Below are positions 54,772 to 64,000 of a stretch of 64,000 nucleotides of DNA, piece by piece. The notes beneath the pieces are model-generated. The model was given only the letters and a program-made list of their open reading frames with translations. It did no database searches and was not told where the DNA came from. Every line of letters begins with the position of its first letter. The first letter of the stretch is position 1. The DNA lies in contig NZ_NBYX01000002.1 of assembly GCF_002099195.1 (NCBI RefSeq), positions 248,001 to 312,000 on the forward strand, in the 5' to 3' direction. The position numbers were made by a program, and so were the translations under genes. The stretch is from Burkholderia puraquae (GTDB lineage Bacteria > Pseudomonadota > Gammaproteobacteria > Burkholderiales > Burkholderiaceae).

Positions 54772-55773
54772 ATGGCGATACTCAAGAACGATTCTTCCGG
54801 GGAAGCGTGCCTGCTCCGCGCGTATCACGTGTTCGGTCGCGATACTGCACGCTGCGATACGGTCATTCGCGACGCGTCGGTGTCTCGTGTCCATGCCCAT
54901 ATCCGCTGGGTCGGCGGGCTGTGGGAGCTCCACGATCACAGCAGCAACGGCACGTCGGTATCGGGCGTGCCGTTGCGCGACGGCGAGCACGCTGTGCTGC
55001 AGCGAGGGGACGTCATCCGGTTCGGCACGGCCGGTGTCGCGCCCTGGCGCGTCGAAGTGCTCGACGATCCGGCCGATACGCTGTGGCCGGTACGGGGCGC
55101 CACGCATCCGATCGTGCTAGCGCCGCGCCAGATCCTGCCTGCCCGCGCCGCACAACCAGTCACGATCGTCCGGTCGCCGGCCGGCGAATGGCTATGCGAC
55201 GACACGCTGCCGCCGCGCGCGCTCCATGACGGCGATGAAGTGTCGACAGGCGACTTCACGTGGCGCGTGGCGCTCGTGCGCCACGGCTCGACGATGAGGC
55301 TGCGCGCGCCTGCCGATCCGGCCGTGCCGGCCCGATTGCTCGAATTCTTCGTCAGCCGGGACGAAGAGCACGCCCGCGCGCTGCTGCACATTCGCGGCGG
55401 CGTGGTCGACCTCGGCGAGCGCGCACATCACTACAGTCTCGTCACGCTCGCCCGCGCACGCTCGGCCGACATGCAGGCCGGCTACGACGCCGCCACGCAA
55501 GGCTGGATCGAACTCGACCGGCTCGCGCGCATGCTCGGTATCGATACGTCCCATGTCAACGTGCAGATTCATCGCGCCCGGAGCCAGTTCGCGGCGCTGC
55601 CGGGGCTCGACGCGAGCCAGCTCGTCGAGCGGCGGCGCGGCAGCGTCCGCTTTGGCGATTTCCCGTTCCGCATCATGCGCGGCGAGCGCCTCGAATGCCA
55701 GTCGGTGCCCGGCGTCGAACCGCGCATCGGCATGCATCGTTCGGCGCCGGATCCGGTCGTCCACTGCTCGTGA
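54772..55773 (+). CDS. FHA-domain protein with C-terminal wHTH-like region
   Basis: A 333-residue protein. An FHA domain occupies about residues 15-85 (GRDTARCDTVIRDASVSRVHAHI, HDHSSNGTSV), which reads phospho-threonine. A second FHA-like fold follows (VRSPAGEWLCDDTLPPRALHDGDEVSTGDFTWRV in part). The C-terminal ~110 residues resemble a DNA-binding output domain (YSLVTLARARSADMQAGYD, GWIELDRLARMLGIDTSHVNVQIHRARSQF). It overlaps the kinase gene by 4 bp (GTGA), so the kinase probably phosphorylates or docks on it. The start at MAILKND fits better than the ATG at 54724. Confidence 0.85.
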   Translation: MAILKNDSSGEACLLRAYHVFGRDTARCDTVIRDASVSRVHAHIRWVGGLWELHDHSSNGTSVSGVPLRDGEHAVLQRGDVIRFGTAGVAPWRVEVLDDPADTLWPVRGATHPIVLAPRQILPARAAQPVTIVRSPAGEWLCDDTLPPRALHDGDEVSTGDFTWRVALVRHGSTMRLRAPADPAVPARLLEFFVSRDEEHARALLHIRGGVVDLGERAHHYSLVTLARARSADMQAGYDAATQGWIELDRLARMLGIDTSHVNVQIHRARSQFAALPGLDASQLVERRRGSVRFGDFPFRIMRGERLECQSVPGVEPRIGMHRSAPDPVVHCS

Positions 55774-58640
55774 ACGCGGAAACACAGTCCGGGTTGCCGG
55801 CCGCGACACGCGCACGCGCGGTGCCGCACACGCGTGAATCGCGGCAGCCCGCCGCGCCCTTCGCCGTGCTGGCCGGCAAGCGGCATTACCGGCTCGGCGC
55901 GTTGCTCGGCGAAGGCGGCAGCGGCGTGGTGTTTCGCGCGACCTGTGGCGAGACGGGGCAAGACGTCGCGATCAAGCTGATGCGGGACGATGCCGCGCGG
56001 ACTGCAGCGGAGCGCGCGCGCCAGCGCATGCGCTTCCGGCGCGAGACGGGCCTGTGCGAGGCGCTGCGGCACCCGAACATCGTGGCGCTGCTGGACAAGG
56101 GGGAAGCGCCCGACGGGCGGCTGTTCGCCGTCTTCGAACGCGTGCAGGGCCGGACCCTGCGCGACCAGCTTGCGATGGAGGGGCCGCTGTCGGCCGTCGA
56201 CACGGGACGGCTGATGGCGGAGGTGCTCGATGCGCTCGCGGCTGCGCATCGTCGCGGCATCGTGCACCGGGATCTGAAGCCGCAAAACATCGTGATCGAA
56301 ATGGCCGATGACGGGCCGCACGCGAAGCTCCTCGATTTCGGTATCGGCGCGCTGTTGCCCGGCACGGAAGATATCGCGCCCCAGGCCGCGACGCTCGCGG
56401 CCGAGGTGCTCGGCTCGCCGTCATACTGCGCGCCCGAGCAATTGCGCAACGAACCGCCGACGCCCGGCGGCGATCTGTATGCGTGGGGCCTGGTCGTGAT
56501 CGAATGCCTGACGGGCGAAGTCGTCATGCAGGGCACAAGCGTGGCCGAGATACTGTATCGGCAGCTCAGCCCGGTGGATGTCGCGCTTCCGCCGTCGATC
56601 GCGTCGCATCCGCTCGGCTCGGTGCTGCGGCGCGCGTTGAGCAAGCATCCGGCGCAGCGCGCCGCATCGGCCGACGAACTCGCGGCGCAGTTTCGCGCGC
56701 TCAATTTCGCGGCGCTGGTCGGCCCGTTCGACGCCGGCCGTGCAAACCGGCACACGCGGCCGTACCCGTTCACGCGGCCCAGCGAGGCGATCGCGACGGC
56801 CGGCGAATACCGGCAGGTCACCACGCTGTGCTGTTGCGTGACGATCGCCGGAGACGGCCGGCAACGCCATGCCGGAACCGATCACGGCGCGTTGCTCGAT
56901 GGCTACGAGGCGCAATGGCTGACGAAGTGCGCGGATATCGCGGTCGGCTATGGCGCGCAGGCCGACGAGCGGCTCGGCGACACGCTGCTGTTCCATTTCG
57001 GCCTGCAAGGCGATATCGACCGGCCCGAGCGCCGCGCGGCGCGTGCGGCGCTCGACATGGTGCGGGTGGCCGGGCGCGCGCGGCTGCCGGTGCCGGCCGC
57101 CGCCGGCAGTACGGTCGGCGGTGAAGGCTGGCACGTCGAAGTGGCCGCCGCGATTCATGTCGGGCAGGTTCTCGCGCATGCGTCGCCGATATCGGGCGGA
57201 TCGACGCCGGCCGCGGCGTCGCGGCTGCTGCGGCTTGCCGGGCCCGGGCAGATCCTGATCAGCGACGATGCGCGGCTCGCGCTCGAACGGCATGTCGACT
57301 TCCGGTCGACCGCGTTGCGGCTGACGCGCGCGGGCCTCGCGCCGCAGCCGGTTCATGAACTGCTCGGCGAGCGCCGGGTCGATACGCCGTTCGATTCGCT
57401 CGACACCGGCATGAGGACACCGATGATCGGCCGCACGCGCGAACTCGACGCGCTGCTGCGCGCGTGGCAGGAAACCCGCGCCCGCCATCGTCGCGCAATG
57501 CACGGCGTGCCGCGGCTCGTCGTCGGCGACGCGGGAATCGGCAAGACGCGCCTCGTGCACGCGCTGTGCGAGACCTTGCGGACACAGGGCCACGCGTTCG
57601 CGCATTGCGGGTGCCTGCCCGAGCGGGAGAATCATGCGCTGTTTCCGATCCTGCGGTTCATCGGTGCACATTGGAAGATCGACGCCGACGGCCCGGCCGG
57701 TATCGCGCGCGCGGCGATCGACGCGTTGCTTGCGCCGCTCGAATGCGATCGTGTGGCGGCCCGCGCCGCGCTCGAGACCTGGCTGGGGCTGCCCTGTGCC
57801 GTGAAGGAGGAGCGGCGGTCGAGCGCGCGCGACCAGCACGTGCTCTTCGACGTCCTCGAGCAACTGATCGTGTCGCTCGGCCAGGGCGCGCCGGTGTTGC
57901 TCGTCATCGAGGATGTCCAGTGGATCGACCGCTCGACCGAGGATTTCCTTGCGTACCTGCAGCGCTCGCCGCGCGCGGCGGCGCTCTGCATCGTGCTCAC
58001 GTCGCGCCCCGCCGAGCTCGCGCGCTGGCGCGGCGCGACCGAACGCCTGGTATTGCGCCGCCTGCCACGCGACGACGCGCGGCGCCTGATGTCGGCGTAT
58101 CTGGGCCAGGGCGTGCGCGATTCGGCCTGGCTCGACCCGCTCGTCCACCGTACGGCCGGCATTCCGCTGTTCATCGAGGCCGTTGCGCGCGAGCTGACGA
58201 TGAGCGGCGCGGACGGCTCGCTCGCGGGGCGGCGGACGACGGATCCGTGCCCGCTTCCGCTCAGTCTCGGCGGGATGCTCGGGCGCGCGTTCGACCGGAT
58301 CGACGACGCGCGAGATACCGCCCAGCTCGCCGCGACGATCGGGATCGAGGTGGATGCGCACCTGCTCGCCGCGGCATCGCCGCATGATCGCGCGACGCTC
58401 GACGCGCACCTGCAGTTGCTGCTCGAAGAACGGATCATGTACGCGCAGCATCGGCGCGATCGCGTGTTCTATGCGTTCCGCCACGCGTTGATTCGCGATG
58501 CGGCGTATGAGTCGATGCCGCCGGCCGTGCGGCGTGCCAACCATGCGCGAGTCAGCCGCGCGCTGGCCGCGCAAGCCGATCGCGGCGCCGGTGCGCCCGC
58601 GATCGGCGCCGACGGACACTTGGCGCGCACGTGCATGTGA
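55770..58640 (+). CDS. Ser/Thr protein kinase fused to cyclase-like and STAND/AAA ATPase domains
   Basis: A 956-residue protein with a GTG start overlapping the FHA gene. The kinase domain (about 40-305) is complete: LGEGGSGVVF, Lys69, HRDLKPQN at 166-173, DFG at 189-191, GSPSYCAPEQ. A class III cyclase-like domain (~345-530) has EYRQVTTLCCCVTIAG where active forms have a metal-binding Asp, so it is probably inactive; LGDTLLFHFG keeps the second Asp. A STAND-type ATPase (~545-900) follows: Walker A GDAGIGKT near 585, Walker B LLVIEDVQWID near 710. The TPR tail usual in this class is missing; the protein ends soon after FRHALIRDAAYES. It forms a signalling pair with the FHA protein. Confidence 0.88.
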   Translation: MNAETQSGLPAATRARAVPHTRESRQPAAPFAVLAGKRHYRLGALLGEGGSGVVFRATCGETGQDVAIKLMRDDAARTAAERARQRMRFRRETGLCEALRHPNIVALLDKGEAPDGRLFAVFERVQGRTLRDQLAMEGPLSAVDTGRLMAEVLDALAAAHRRGIVHRDLKPQNIVIEMADDGPHAKLLDFGIGALLPGTEDIAPQAATLAAEVLGSPSYCAPEQLRNEPPTPGGDLYAWGLVVIECLTGEVVMQGTSVAEILYRQLSPVDVALPPSIASHPLGSVLRRALSKHPAQRAASADELAAQFRALNFAALVGPFDAGRANRHTRPYPFTRPSEAIATAGEYRQVTTLCCCVTIAGDGRQRHAGTDHGALLDGYEAQWLTKCADIAVGYGAQADERLGDTLLFHFGLQGDIDRPERRAARAALDMVRVAGRARLPVPAAAGSTVGGEGWHVEVAAAIHVGQVLAHASPISGGSTPAAASRLLRLAGPGQILISDDARLALERHVDFRSTALRLTRAGLAPQPVHELLGERRVDTPFDSLDTGMRTPMIGRTRELDALLRAWQETRARHRRAMHGVPRLVVGDAGIGKTRLVHALCETLRTQGHAFAHCGCLPERENHALFPILRFIGAHWKIDADGPAGIARAAIDALLAPLECDRVAARAALETWLGLPCAVKEERRSSARDQHVLFDVLEQLIVSLGQGAPVLLVIEDVQWIDRSTEDFLAYLQRSPRAAALCIVLTSRPAELARWRGATERLVLRRLPRDDARRLMSAYLGQGVRDSAWLDPLVHRTAGIPLFIEAVARELTMSGADGSLAGRRTTDPCPLPLSLGGMLGRAFDRIDDARDTAQLAATIGIEVDAHLLAAASPHDRATLDAHLQLLLEERIMYAQHRRDRVFYAFRHALIRDAAYESMPPAVRRANHARVSRALAAQADRGAGAPAIGADGHLARTCM

Positions 58641-58756
58641 ATCCTGCATTCGATTCACGGATGTCCCAGCGTTGCCGCAACCCGCGTCCTACAGCGGGCC
58701 AGATATGCCGATCCGCCGTTTGGCGCCGGATCGGCCTTTGATCTGGAGACAGCCGC

Positions 58757-59236
58757 ATGACAGCCGAGTACACCCTTCAACACCGGATCGCAGGCGAGGC
58801 CTGCGACGCCGCGCAGGGCGAGTGGTTCGAGAAATTCGAACCGTGCACCGGACTCCTGCTTGCGCGTGTGGCGGCCGGCACCGATGTCGACATAGATCGG
58901 GCCGTGCGCGCGGCCCGCGCGGCATTCGACCGCGAACTGTCGCCCGATTGCATTGCCGCGGCAATGAAGGTGTGCGGCCGCACGCTCTACCAGGCGTTCG
59001 AATCGATCGGCGAGCGGCCGCAGGCGATGATCCGGCGCCTGCTGCTCGAGAAATGCCATGAAGTGCTGTCGCAGGCCGGTGCCGACGGGGCGAGCATCAC
59101 GCGTCTCGCGCTGCAGTCGGGGTTTTCCGATCCGGCGCATTTCGCGCGGCTGTTTCGCCGGCGCTTCGGTGTCACGCCGCCGCAGTGTCGTGACGCGGCC
59201 ATGCAGGACGGGGGCGGAACGGATGCCTCGGGTTAG
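58757..59236 (+). CDS. Chimera: aldehyde-dehydrogenase N-terminus joined to AraC-type HTH
   Basis: A 159-residue single reading frame. Residues ~1-58 match the start of an aldehyde dehydrogenase (GEWFEKFEPCTGLLLARVAAGTDVDIDRAVRAARAAFD in part: the family's PATGE...A..DVD.AV..A..AF pattern). From about residue 60 it is an AraC/XylS DNA-binding domain (RTLYQAFESIGERPQAMI, ITRLALQSGFSDPAHFARLFRRRFGVTPPQ). No enzyme could form, but the HTH looks whole. It is most likely the scar of a deletion that fused two genes near base 58930. Whether it is expressed is unknown. Confidence 0.75.
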   Translation: MTAEYTLQHRIAGEACDAAQGEWFEKFEPCTGLLLARVAAGTDVDIDRAVRAARAAFDRELSPDCIAAAMKVCGRTLYQAFESIGERPQAMIRRLLLEKCHEVLSQAGADGASITRLALQSGFSDPAHFARLFRRRFGVTPPQCRDAAMQDGGGTDASG

Positions 59237-59385
59237 TCGCGGTTGTGCGCATGCTTCGCGAGCCGATCCGATCGGAGGACGGCCGGCAGCATGTTGCGAC
59301 GAAGGCAGCAGGGCGGCCGCGCTGCGCCTTCGTCGTCGAGTGATCCGGACACAGGAGCGCCGACAGGATCCGCCGAGGCGGCGGC

Positions 59386-60477
59386 CTAGAACCGCGTGCT
59401 GAACCCGATCCGCGCGATCGACTGCAACGCGCCGCTCGACGCGCCGTTCGCGTCCATCACGCCGTTGATCTGCGCGTTGCTGCCGTGGTTTGCGCGCTGA
59501 TGCACGCCTGCCACGTACACCATCGTGCGTTTCGACAGCCAGTACTGGACGGCAGCCAGGAACTGGTGTGCGTGCGCGTTGTCGAGCGTGTCGTTGCCCT
59601 TCATGTACGTGTAGCTCGCGCCGATCACCCATGCCGGCGACGGCCGCCATGCGGCGCCGGCTTCCGCCGACCACGCGCCCGCGCCGTTCTGCGCGTTGCG
59701 TACGGTCGTGAAGAGTGCTTTCCCGGTGACCGTGCCGAGCGTGTAGTGCACGCCCGCGCCCCAGTTGCGCACGCTGGTCGGCGGCAGCCCGTCCGCCGCG
59801 CCGTACTTCTGGTTCGTATAGGCTGCGCCCGCGCCGAACGGGCCGTTGTCGTAGCTCGCGCCGACGCTGACCGTATTGTTCGCGCCGACCGACCCCGCGA
59901 CGTTCCCGAAGCCGTACAGCGCGCCGAAGGTCAGGCCTGACAGCGACGGGCTCGTGTACTTGACCGAATTCGCGACGCGATTGCTGCCCGCGACGCGATC
60001 CCAGTCGAATGCGCCGGTCGGGTTGTTCGGCAACGCGAGCTTGTCGAACGGGCCGTTGCGAAAGCCGTACAGGCCGACGAGATCCTGCGCGATCTCGTTG
60101 CCGCTCGCGGCCAGCGCATCGACCATGAACTCGTACTGGTTGCCGAGCGTCAGCGTGCCGTACCGGTCGTTCTGCAGCCCGACATAGGCCGTGCGCGCGA
60201 ACAGGCCGCCACCGATGATCGAGCCGTTGCCGAGCGAATACTGGTTGACGAGCCGGAAGATCGCGCGCGTGCCCGCGCCGAGATCCTCCTTGCCTTCGAA
60301 ACCGAGCAGGTTCGGGAAGAAGATGTTGTCGTCGAACTTCGCGGCGCCATGGCCGCCTTGATTGCTGACATAGCTGATGCCGGCATCCATCAGCCCGAAC
60401 ATCGTCACGCTGCTCTGCGCGAACGACGCGGCGGGAACGGCGCATGCCGCGAGCGCCAGAAGGGTCTTTTTCGTCAT
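59386..60477 (-). CDS. Outer-membrane porin (OmpC/Burkholderia-type)
   Basis: A 363-residue porin with signal peptide MTKKTLLALAACAVPAASFAQ. The mature start SSVTMFGLMDAGISYVSNQGG and the GFEGKEDLGAGTRAIF turn are hallmarks of Burkholderiales 16-strand porins. The C-terminus ends in Phe (ARIGFSTRF), needed for BAM assembly. It forms trimeric channels for small solutes. It lies downstream of, and on the same strand as, the SDR-ADH-MFS genes, perhaps admitting their substrate. Many paralogues exist in such genomes. Confidence 0.93.
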   Translation of the reverse strand: MTKKTLLALAACAVPAASFAQSSVTMFGLMDAGISYVSNQGGHGAAKFDDNIFFPNLLGFEGKEDLGAGTRAIFRLVNQYSLGNGSIIGGGLFARTAYVGLQNDRYGTLTLGNQYEFMVDALAASGNEIAQDLVGLYGFRNGPFDKLALPNNPTGAFDWDRVAGSNRVANSVKYTSPSLSGLTFGALYGFGNVAGSVGANNTVSVGASYDNGPFGAGAAYTNQKYGAADGLPPTSVRNWGAGVHYTLGTVTGKALFTTVRNAQNGAGAWSAEAGAAWRPSPAWVIGASYTYMKGNDTLDNAHAHQFLAAVQYWLSKRTMVYVAGVHQRANHGSNAQINGVMDANGASSGALQSIARIGFSTRF

Positions 60478-60653
60478 CTCCAATGTGCTCCTCACATGTT
60501 TCCGATCGAGTCGGATATTTTTGATTGGACTACTGATTGATATGAACAAAGATGAACCGGGGCGATGCCCGGTTCGACGGCAACCGGCGGAAGCCGGTGC
60601 TTGACGGGCACCGGCAGACATCGCGCGCCCGCCGATGCCCGCTTGGCAGCGTG

Positions 60654-61376
60654 CTAGACCGTCGAATACCCGCCATCGACCGGCACGACCGCGCCGGTCA
60701 CGAACGATGCACCGGGCGAGCACAGGAACAGGATCATGTCGGCGACTTCGTCGGCCGTACCCCAGCGCCCGAGCGGCGTGCGTTCGAGGATGCGCCGCGA
60801 CGCCTGCATGTCGGCCATCAGGCCGCTGCTGAGCGGCGTGTCGATCCAGCCGGGTGCGACCGCGTTCACGCGTATGCCGCGATCGGCCCACGCCTGTGCG
60901 AGCGAGCGCGTGAGCTGCGCGATGCCGCCCTTGCTTGCGCTGTATGCGGGGCGATCCTTGCTGCCGAAGTACGTGTACATCGACGCGACATTGACGATGC
61001 TGCCGCCGTGCGCCGACAGCGCCGGCCGCGCGGCGTCCGATGCGCGCATCACCGACGTCAGGTTCACGTTCAGCACGAGTTCGAACTGGTCCATCCGGTA
61101 TTCGTCCGCATGCCGGCTGATGCCGACGCCGTTGACGAGCACGTCGAGCCGCGGCAGGGCTGCGATCGTGCGCGTCAGCGCATCGCTGTCGGTCACGTCG
61201 AGTTCCACGCACCGGATGCCTGCATGCACCGGTGCATGCGGGCCGGTTGCGTCGAGCCCGAGCGCGACGACCGACGCGCCGGCTTCCGCGAACCGCATCG
61301 CCGTGCGCGCACCGATGCCCGACGTGCCGCCCGTCACGACGACGGACTGGCCCTCAAACGCCCACTGACGACTCAT
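60654..61376 (-). CDS. Short-chain dehydrogenase/reductase
   Basis: A 240-residue [11 protein letters not shown] cofactor motif near residue 16, the NGVGIS equivalent of NNAG, catalytic Ser in VNVASMYTY, and YSASK. It ends with the usual PVDGGYSTV. It probably oxidises or reduces a sugar or polyol; the substrate cannot be told. Its start overlaps the end of the zinc-dehydrogenase gene by 23 bp. With that gene and the MFS carrier it forms a catabolic operon. Confidence 0.92.
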   Translation of the reverse strand: MSRQWAFEGQSVVVTGGTSGIGARTAMRFAEAGASVVALGLDATGPHAPVHAGIRCVELDVTDSDALTRTIAALPRLDVLVNGVGISRHADEYRMDQFELVLNVNLTSVMRASDAARPALSAHGGSIVNVASMYTYFGSKDRPAYSASKGGIAQLTRSLAQAWADRGIRVNAVAPGWIDTPLSSGLMADMQASRRILERTPLGRWGTADEVADMILFLCSPGASFVTGAVVPVDGGYSTV

Positions 61377-62475
61377 GCTCGACGCTCCCGATGGTGTGTG
61401 CGCGACGGGCCGGCCGTTGCGCGGGTGAAACGAGGATCTTGATCTGTGCGCGGTCGGCGAGCAGCGCGTCGAAACCGTCGGCGACGGCATCTTCGAGCGA
61501 CACGGTGCGCGTGACGATCGACGTGAGGTCGAGTGCGCCCGACGCGACGATGCGCAGCAGGTCTTCGTACGCATGGCGGTAGCCGACGCTCGCCGTGAAG
61601 GTCAGCTCGTCGTTGACCGCGCGGAACGCGTCGAAGCCGGCATGCGACATCAGGCCGACCATCACGACGCGGCCGCCCTTGCGCAGTGCCTGCATCGCGG
61701 CTTCGAACGTGGCCGGCAGCCCGGCCGCTTCGAAGCTCGCGTCGACGCCCAGCCCGCCCGTGGCCGCGCGGATCGCGTCCTGCAGCGCGGATGCACCGAG
61801 GGCGCGCGCGTCGAATGTATGCGTCGCGCCGAAGCGTGCGGCCGCCGCGAGCCGTTCGGGCGAGACGTCGACGGCCACGATCGTGGTTGCCCCCTGCAGC
61901 TTCGCGAGCATGATCAGGAGCAGGCCGATCGGCCCGAGCCCGAACACTGCGCAGGTCTCGCCGAGCCGCAATTCGCCACGCCGCAGCGCGTGCAACGCGA
62001 CGGCCGCTGGCTCCATCACCGCAGCCTGTTCGAGACTGACGCCGTCGGGCAGGCGATGCAGCATGTAGGCCGGCACGACCGCGAAGTCGGCCATGCCGCC
62101 GTCGCCCATCAGCCCGGCGAAGCCCATCGACACGCACAGGTTGTACGACCCGGAGCGGCAGTACGCACACCGGCTGCAGCGATACTCGGGCTCGACCGCG
62201 ACGCGATCGCCCGCGTGCAGCGCCGTCACGCCGTCGCCGACTTCGACGACGGTGCCGCAGAATTCGTGGCCGAGCGTCAGCGGCGCGGTGCGGCGCGACA
62301 GCGGATGCGGCGTGTCGACCGGAATCGCGTGCGGGCCGTCCGCATATTCGTGCAGGTCGCTGCCGCAGATCCCGCAATACGCGATCGCGATGCGCACGTC
62401 GCCAGGGCCGACGCGCGGCGGTTCGATTTCCACGAGACGGACGTCGCGCGGGCCATGCCATTGAAGTGCCCGCAT
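61354..62475 (-). CDS. Zinc-dependent alcohol dehydrogenase (2,3-butanediol/sorbitol dehydrogenase type)
   Basis: A 373-residue medium-chain dehydrogenase. The catalytic zinc site is [11 protein letters not shown] plus GHEFCG, the structural zinc cysteines are in [17 protein letters not shown], and the NAD motif is [10 protein letters not shown]. It resembles (R,R)-butanediol and L-threonine/sorbitol dehydrogenases with the insert [16 protein letters not shown]. The ATG at 62475 gives [12 protein letters not shown]. It overlaps the SDR gene and follows the MFS gene by one base, so the three are co-transcribed. Confidence 0.92.
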   Translation of the reverse strand: MRALQWHGPRDVRLVEIEPPRVGPGDVRIAIAYCGICGSDLHEYADGPHAIPVDTPHPLSRRTAPLTLGHEFCGTVVEVGDGVTALHAGDRVAVEPEYRCSRCAYCRSGSYNLCVSMGFAGLMGDGGMADFAVVPAYMLHRLPDGVSLEQAAVMEPAAVALHALRRGELRLGETCAVFGLGPIGLLLIMLAKLQGATTIVAVDVSPERLAAAARFGATHTFDARALGASALQDAIRAATGGLGVDASFEAAGLPATFEAAMQALRKGGRVVMVGLMSHAGFDAFRAVNDELTFTASVGYRHAYEDLLRIVASGALDLTSIVTRTVSLEDAVADGFDALLADRAQIKILVSPAQRPARRAHTIGSVEHESSVGV

Positions 62476-62476
62476 G

Positions 62477-63781
62477 TCAGCGTCCTCCGAGGTTTTGTGC
62501 ATCGAGACGGTTCGCGGCCGTGCTGGCGAGTGCGCGCTTGCGCAGCACCGCGGGCGCGGTTTCGACGAGGCCGAACGACAGCACGCACGCGAGGATCGCG
62601 CCGGCGGCCGACGTCCACATCGCGAACTGCAGGCCGTATTTGTCGGCCGCGAAGCCGGCCACGGTCGGCGCAACGAAGCCGCCGATCAGCTCGCCCGCGC
62701 CCATGATCAGGCCGAGTGCGCTGGCGATCGCACGCGGCGGCACCGTTTCGGCCGGAATCGTCGCCATGAACAGCGTGAAGCAGCCGAGGCCCGTGTACGT
62801 GGCGAACACGAGCGCGCCGAGCGCCCAGAGCGAGCCGGCATGGATCATCACGATCGGGCATACGGCCGCGATCAGCGCGAACGCGATCATCGTCGGCTTG
62901 CGGCCGATCCGGTCGGAGATCGCCGGCACCGCAAAGCCCCAGAACACCCAGGCGGCGCCGAGGCAGGTCATCACGACGCCCATGTCGGACGGCGACAGAT
63001 GGCGGCTTTCCACGAGGAACACCGGCGCAAACGAGATGATCACGATGAACCACGTGAGGAAGAAGCAACTGATCAGCATGCAGAGCAGGATGTTGCGTTC
63101 CTTCAGCAGCGCCCAGCGGCTGATGGCCGCGCCGCTCGCGGCCGGCGCACCGGCGGTATCGGCCTGCGCGTGCCGCACGCCGCCGGGCGGCACTTCGCGC
63201 ACCCAGCGCCAGATGCAGAACGCGATCAGGAAGCCCGGAACGCACGACACGTAGAACGCCTCGCGCCAGCCGTACGCGGTCGCGACGCCGATGACCACCG
63301 GCGGGCCGATCATCGCGCCGAGCAGGCCGGCGGCGGAGCCTTGCAGCAGGCCCATGTTCAGCCCGCGGCGGCTCGGCGTCGAGCTTTCGACCATCAGCGA
63401 TTGCGACAGCGGCAGCACGGGCCCTTCGGCGATGCCCATCAGCGCGCGGAATGCGATCAGGCTCGCGAAGCCGCCGACGAGCCCCGACAGTGCCGAACAC
63501 ACGGAAAAGCCGAGCACGGCCGCGATCAGTAGCGGCTTGCGCGTGCCGCGCGCGTCGGACCACGCGCCCGTCGCGGCGCCGGACAATGCCCACGTGAGCG
63601 CGAGCGCGGACGACACCATGCCGAGCTGCGCATTCGTCAGGTGCAGCTCGGCCGACATGAACGGGAACAGGAACGACAGCGCGAGGCGGTCGAAGAAGAC
63701 GAAGCCGAACGTCATGAACAGGATCAGCAGCAGCCTGTTCTCGTACGTCCAGGCGGATCTGGAGGAGGAAGGGGATGTCAT
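62477..63781 (-). CDS. MFS transporter (anion:cation symporter, ACS family)
   Basis: A 434-residue transporter with twelve predicted helices. The N-terminal FDRLALSFLFPFMSAELHLTNAQLGMVSSAL and the GAWSDARGTRKPL loop are typical of the ACS family that takes up sugar acids, tartrate or related organic anions. The central cytoplasmic loop lies around VRHAQADTAGAP. It is upstream of, and nearly overlaps, the dehydrogenase genes, so it probably brings in their substrate. Confidence 0.93.
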   Translation of the reverse strand: MTSPSSSRSAWTYENRLLLILFMTFGFVFFDRLALSFLFPFMSAELHLTNAQLGMVSSALALTWALSGAATGAWSDARGTRKPLLIAAVLGFSVCSALSGLVGGFASLIAFRALMGIAEGPVLPLSQSLMVESSTPSRRGLNMGLLQGSAAGLLGAMIGPPVVIGVATAYGWREAFYVSCVPGFLIAFCIWRWVREVPPGGVRHAQADTAGAPAASGAAISRWALLKERNILLCMLISCFFLTWFIVIISFAPVFLVESRHLSPSDMGVVMTCLGAAWVFWGFAVPAISDRIGRKPTMIAFALIAAVCPIVMIHAGSLWALGALVFATYTGLGCFTLFMATIPAETVPPRAIASALGLIMGAGELIGGFVAPTVAGFAADKYGLQFAMWTSAAGAILACVLSFGLVETAPAVLRKRALASTAANRLDAQNLGGR

Positions 63782-63799
63782 GGTGAGCCTCGCCGCGCG

Positions 63800-64000
63800 T
63801 CAGCGGAACAGCTTCTCGATCGCTTGCGCGCCGAGGCCGACCTTCTCGTAGTGCGCCTTGCACATCGCGATGTACGAGTGCACGTCGAAGTAGCCGTCGG
63901 GATTGCCTGCGTCGTCGAGCCAGATCAGCGGGCCCTTGACGATGAAGAACGCGCGCATCGGCTCGGGGTGATCGAACGCGACGAGCGTGTGGCCTTCGCC
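63800..64000 (-). CDS. C-terminal 66 residues of an unidentified gene (cut by window edge)
   Basis: Reading from the window edge, the last 66 residues include HPEPMRAFFIVKGPLIWLDD, DGYFDVHSYIAMCKAHYEKVG and the end AIEKLFR. It lies 18 bp upstream of the MFS gene on the same strand and thus probably starts the operon. The pattern is not enough for me to name a family. Confidence 0.6.
   Translation of the reverse strand, partial: GEGHTLVAFDHPEPMRAFFIVKGPLIWLDDAGNPDGYFDVHSYIAMCKAHYEKVGLGAQAIEKLFR

Noticed and set aside
1..64000. tRNA, rRNA or intact insertion sequence
   Set aside because: I saw no cloverleaf-like sequence, ribosomal RNA signature or transposase in the window. A covariance-model search was not possible here.

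Overview
The window is high-GC proteobacterial DNA that looks like a Burkholderia, most likely of the cepacia complex. The evidence is the porin, glc, hopanoid and kbl-tdh gene types and the plasmid-style replication locus near the middle. The segment spanning about 28.3-35.5 kb has ParA and ParB, six copies or near-copies of the palindrome GTTTATGCGCATAAAC (parS type), a Rep_3/RepB-fold initiator, an iteron cluster with DnaA boxes, and a KfrA-like coiled-coil DNA-binding protein. It reads as the replication origin and partition centre of a secondary chromosome (chromid) or megaplasmid. Which replicon it is cannot be decided from the sequence alone.

Left arm (1-28.3 kb). The window opens inside glcD and continues glcE-glcF-glcG-glcB (glycolate oxidation to glyoxylate, then malate). 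Next comes a signalling set: a Cache-GGDEF diguanylate cyclase, a Cache/HisKA_3 histidine kinase and a NarL-type regulator. A hopanoid locus follows: hpnM, then hpnN-mlaA on the other strand, then hpnD-hpnE-shc-hpnG. These combine squalene and hopene synthesis, side-chain processing and lipid trafficking to the outer membrane. After a small hypothetical gene and an alpha/beta hydrolase come an overlapping CheY-CheC-diguanylate cyclase operon, a hybrid kinase, an FMN reductase, an ECF sigma/anti-sigma pair and an ArsC-like reductase.

Origin (28.3-36.6 kb). parS sites, parA, parB, a convergent rep, about 1.8 kb of gene-free origin with roughly 18 copies of TCCCGAAAANNCTCACCT, the kfrA-like gene, and a tyrosine-recombinase homologue that has lost most catalytic residues.

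Right arm (36.6-64 kb). A hypothetical gene behind a LexA-type box; an XRE-cupin regulator divergent from kbl-tdh (threonine breakdown); a GNAT gene; a truncated TetR gene; a DUF1348 gene; divergent dmlA/dmlR; a type-2 argC and a LysR gene; a patatin-bdh-adc group (lipid and ketone-body metabolism); a PAP2 phosphatase; a PadR/siderophore-interacting pair; an FHA protein overlapping a kinase-cyclase-like-STAND protein; an aldehyde-dehydrogenase/AraC chimera; a porin; and an SDR-ADH-MFS catabolic operon that leaves the window.

The most striking structure is that origin-type iterons recur, always in the inverted orientation and always in gene-free gaps, up to about 17 kb to the right of the main cluster (35.5, 40.3, 42.6, 45.3 and 51.2 kb). 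One of these gaps also carries a perfect 16-copy tandem array of GCTCACC, the core of the iteron's right half. These could titrate the initiator or regulate replication at a distance.
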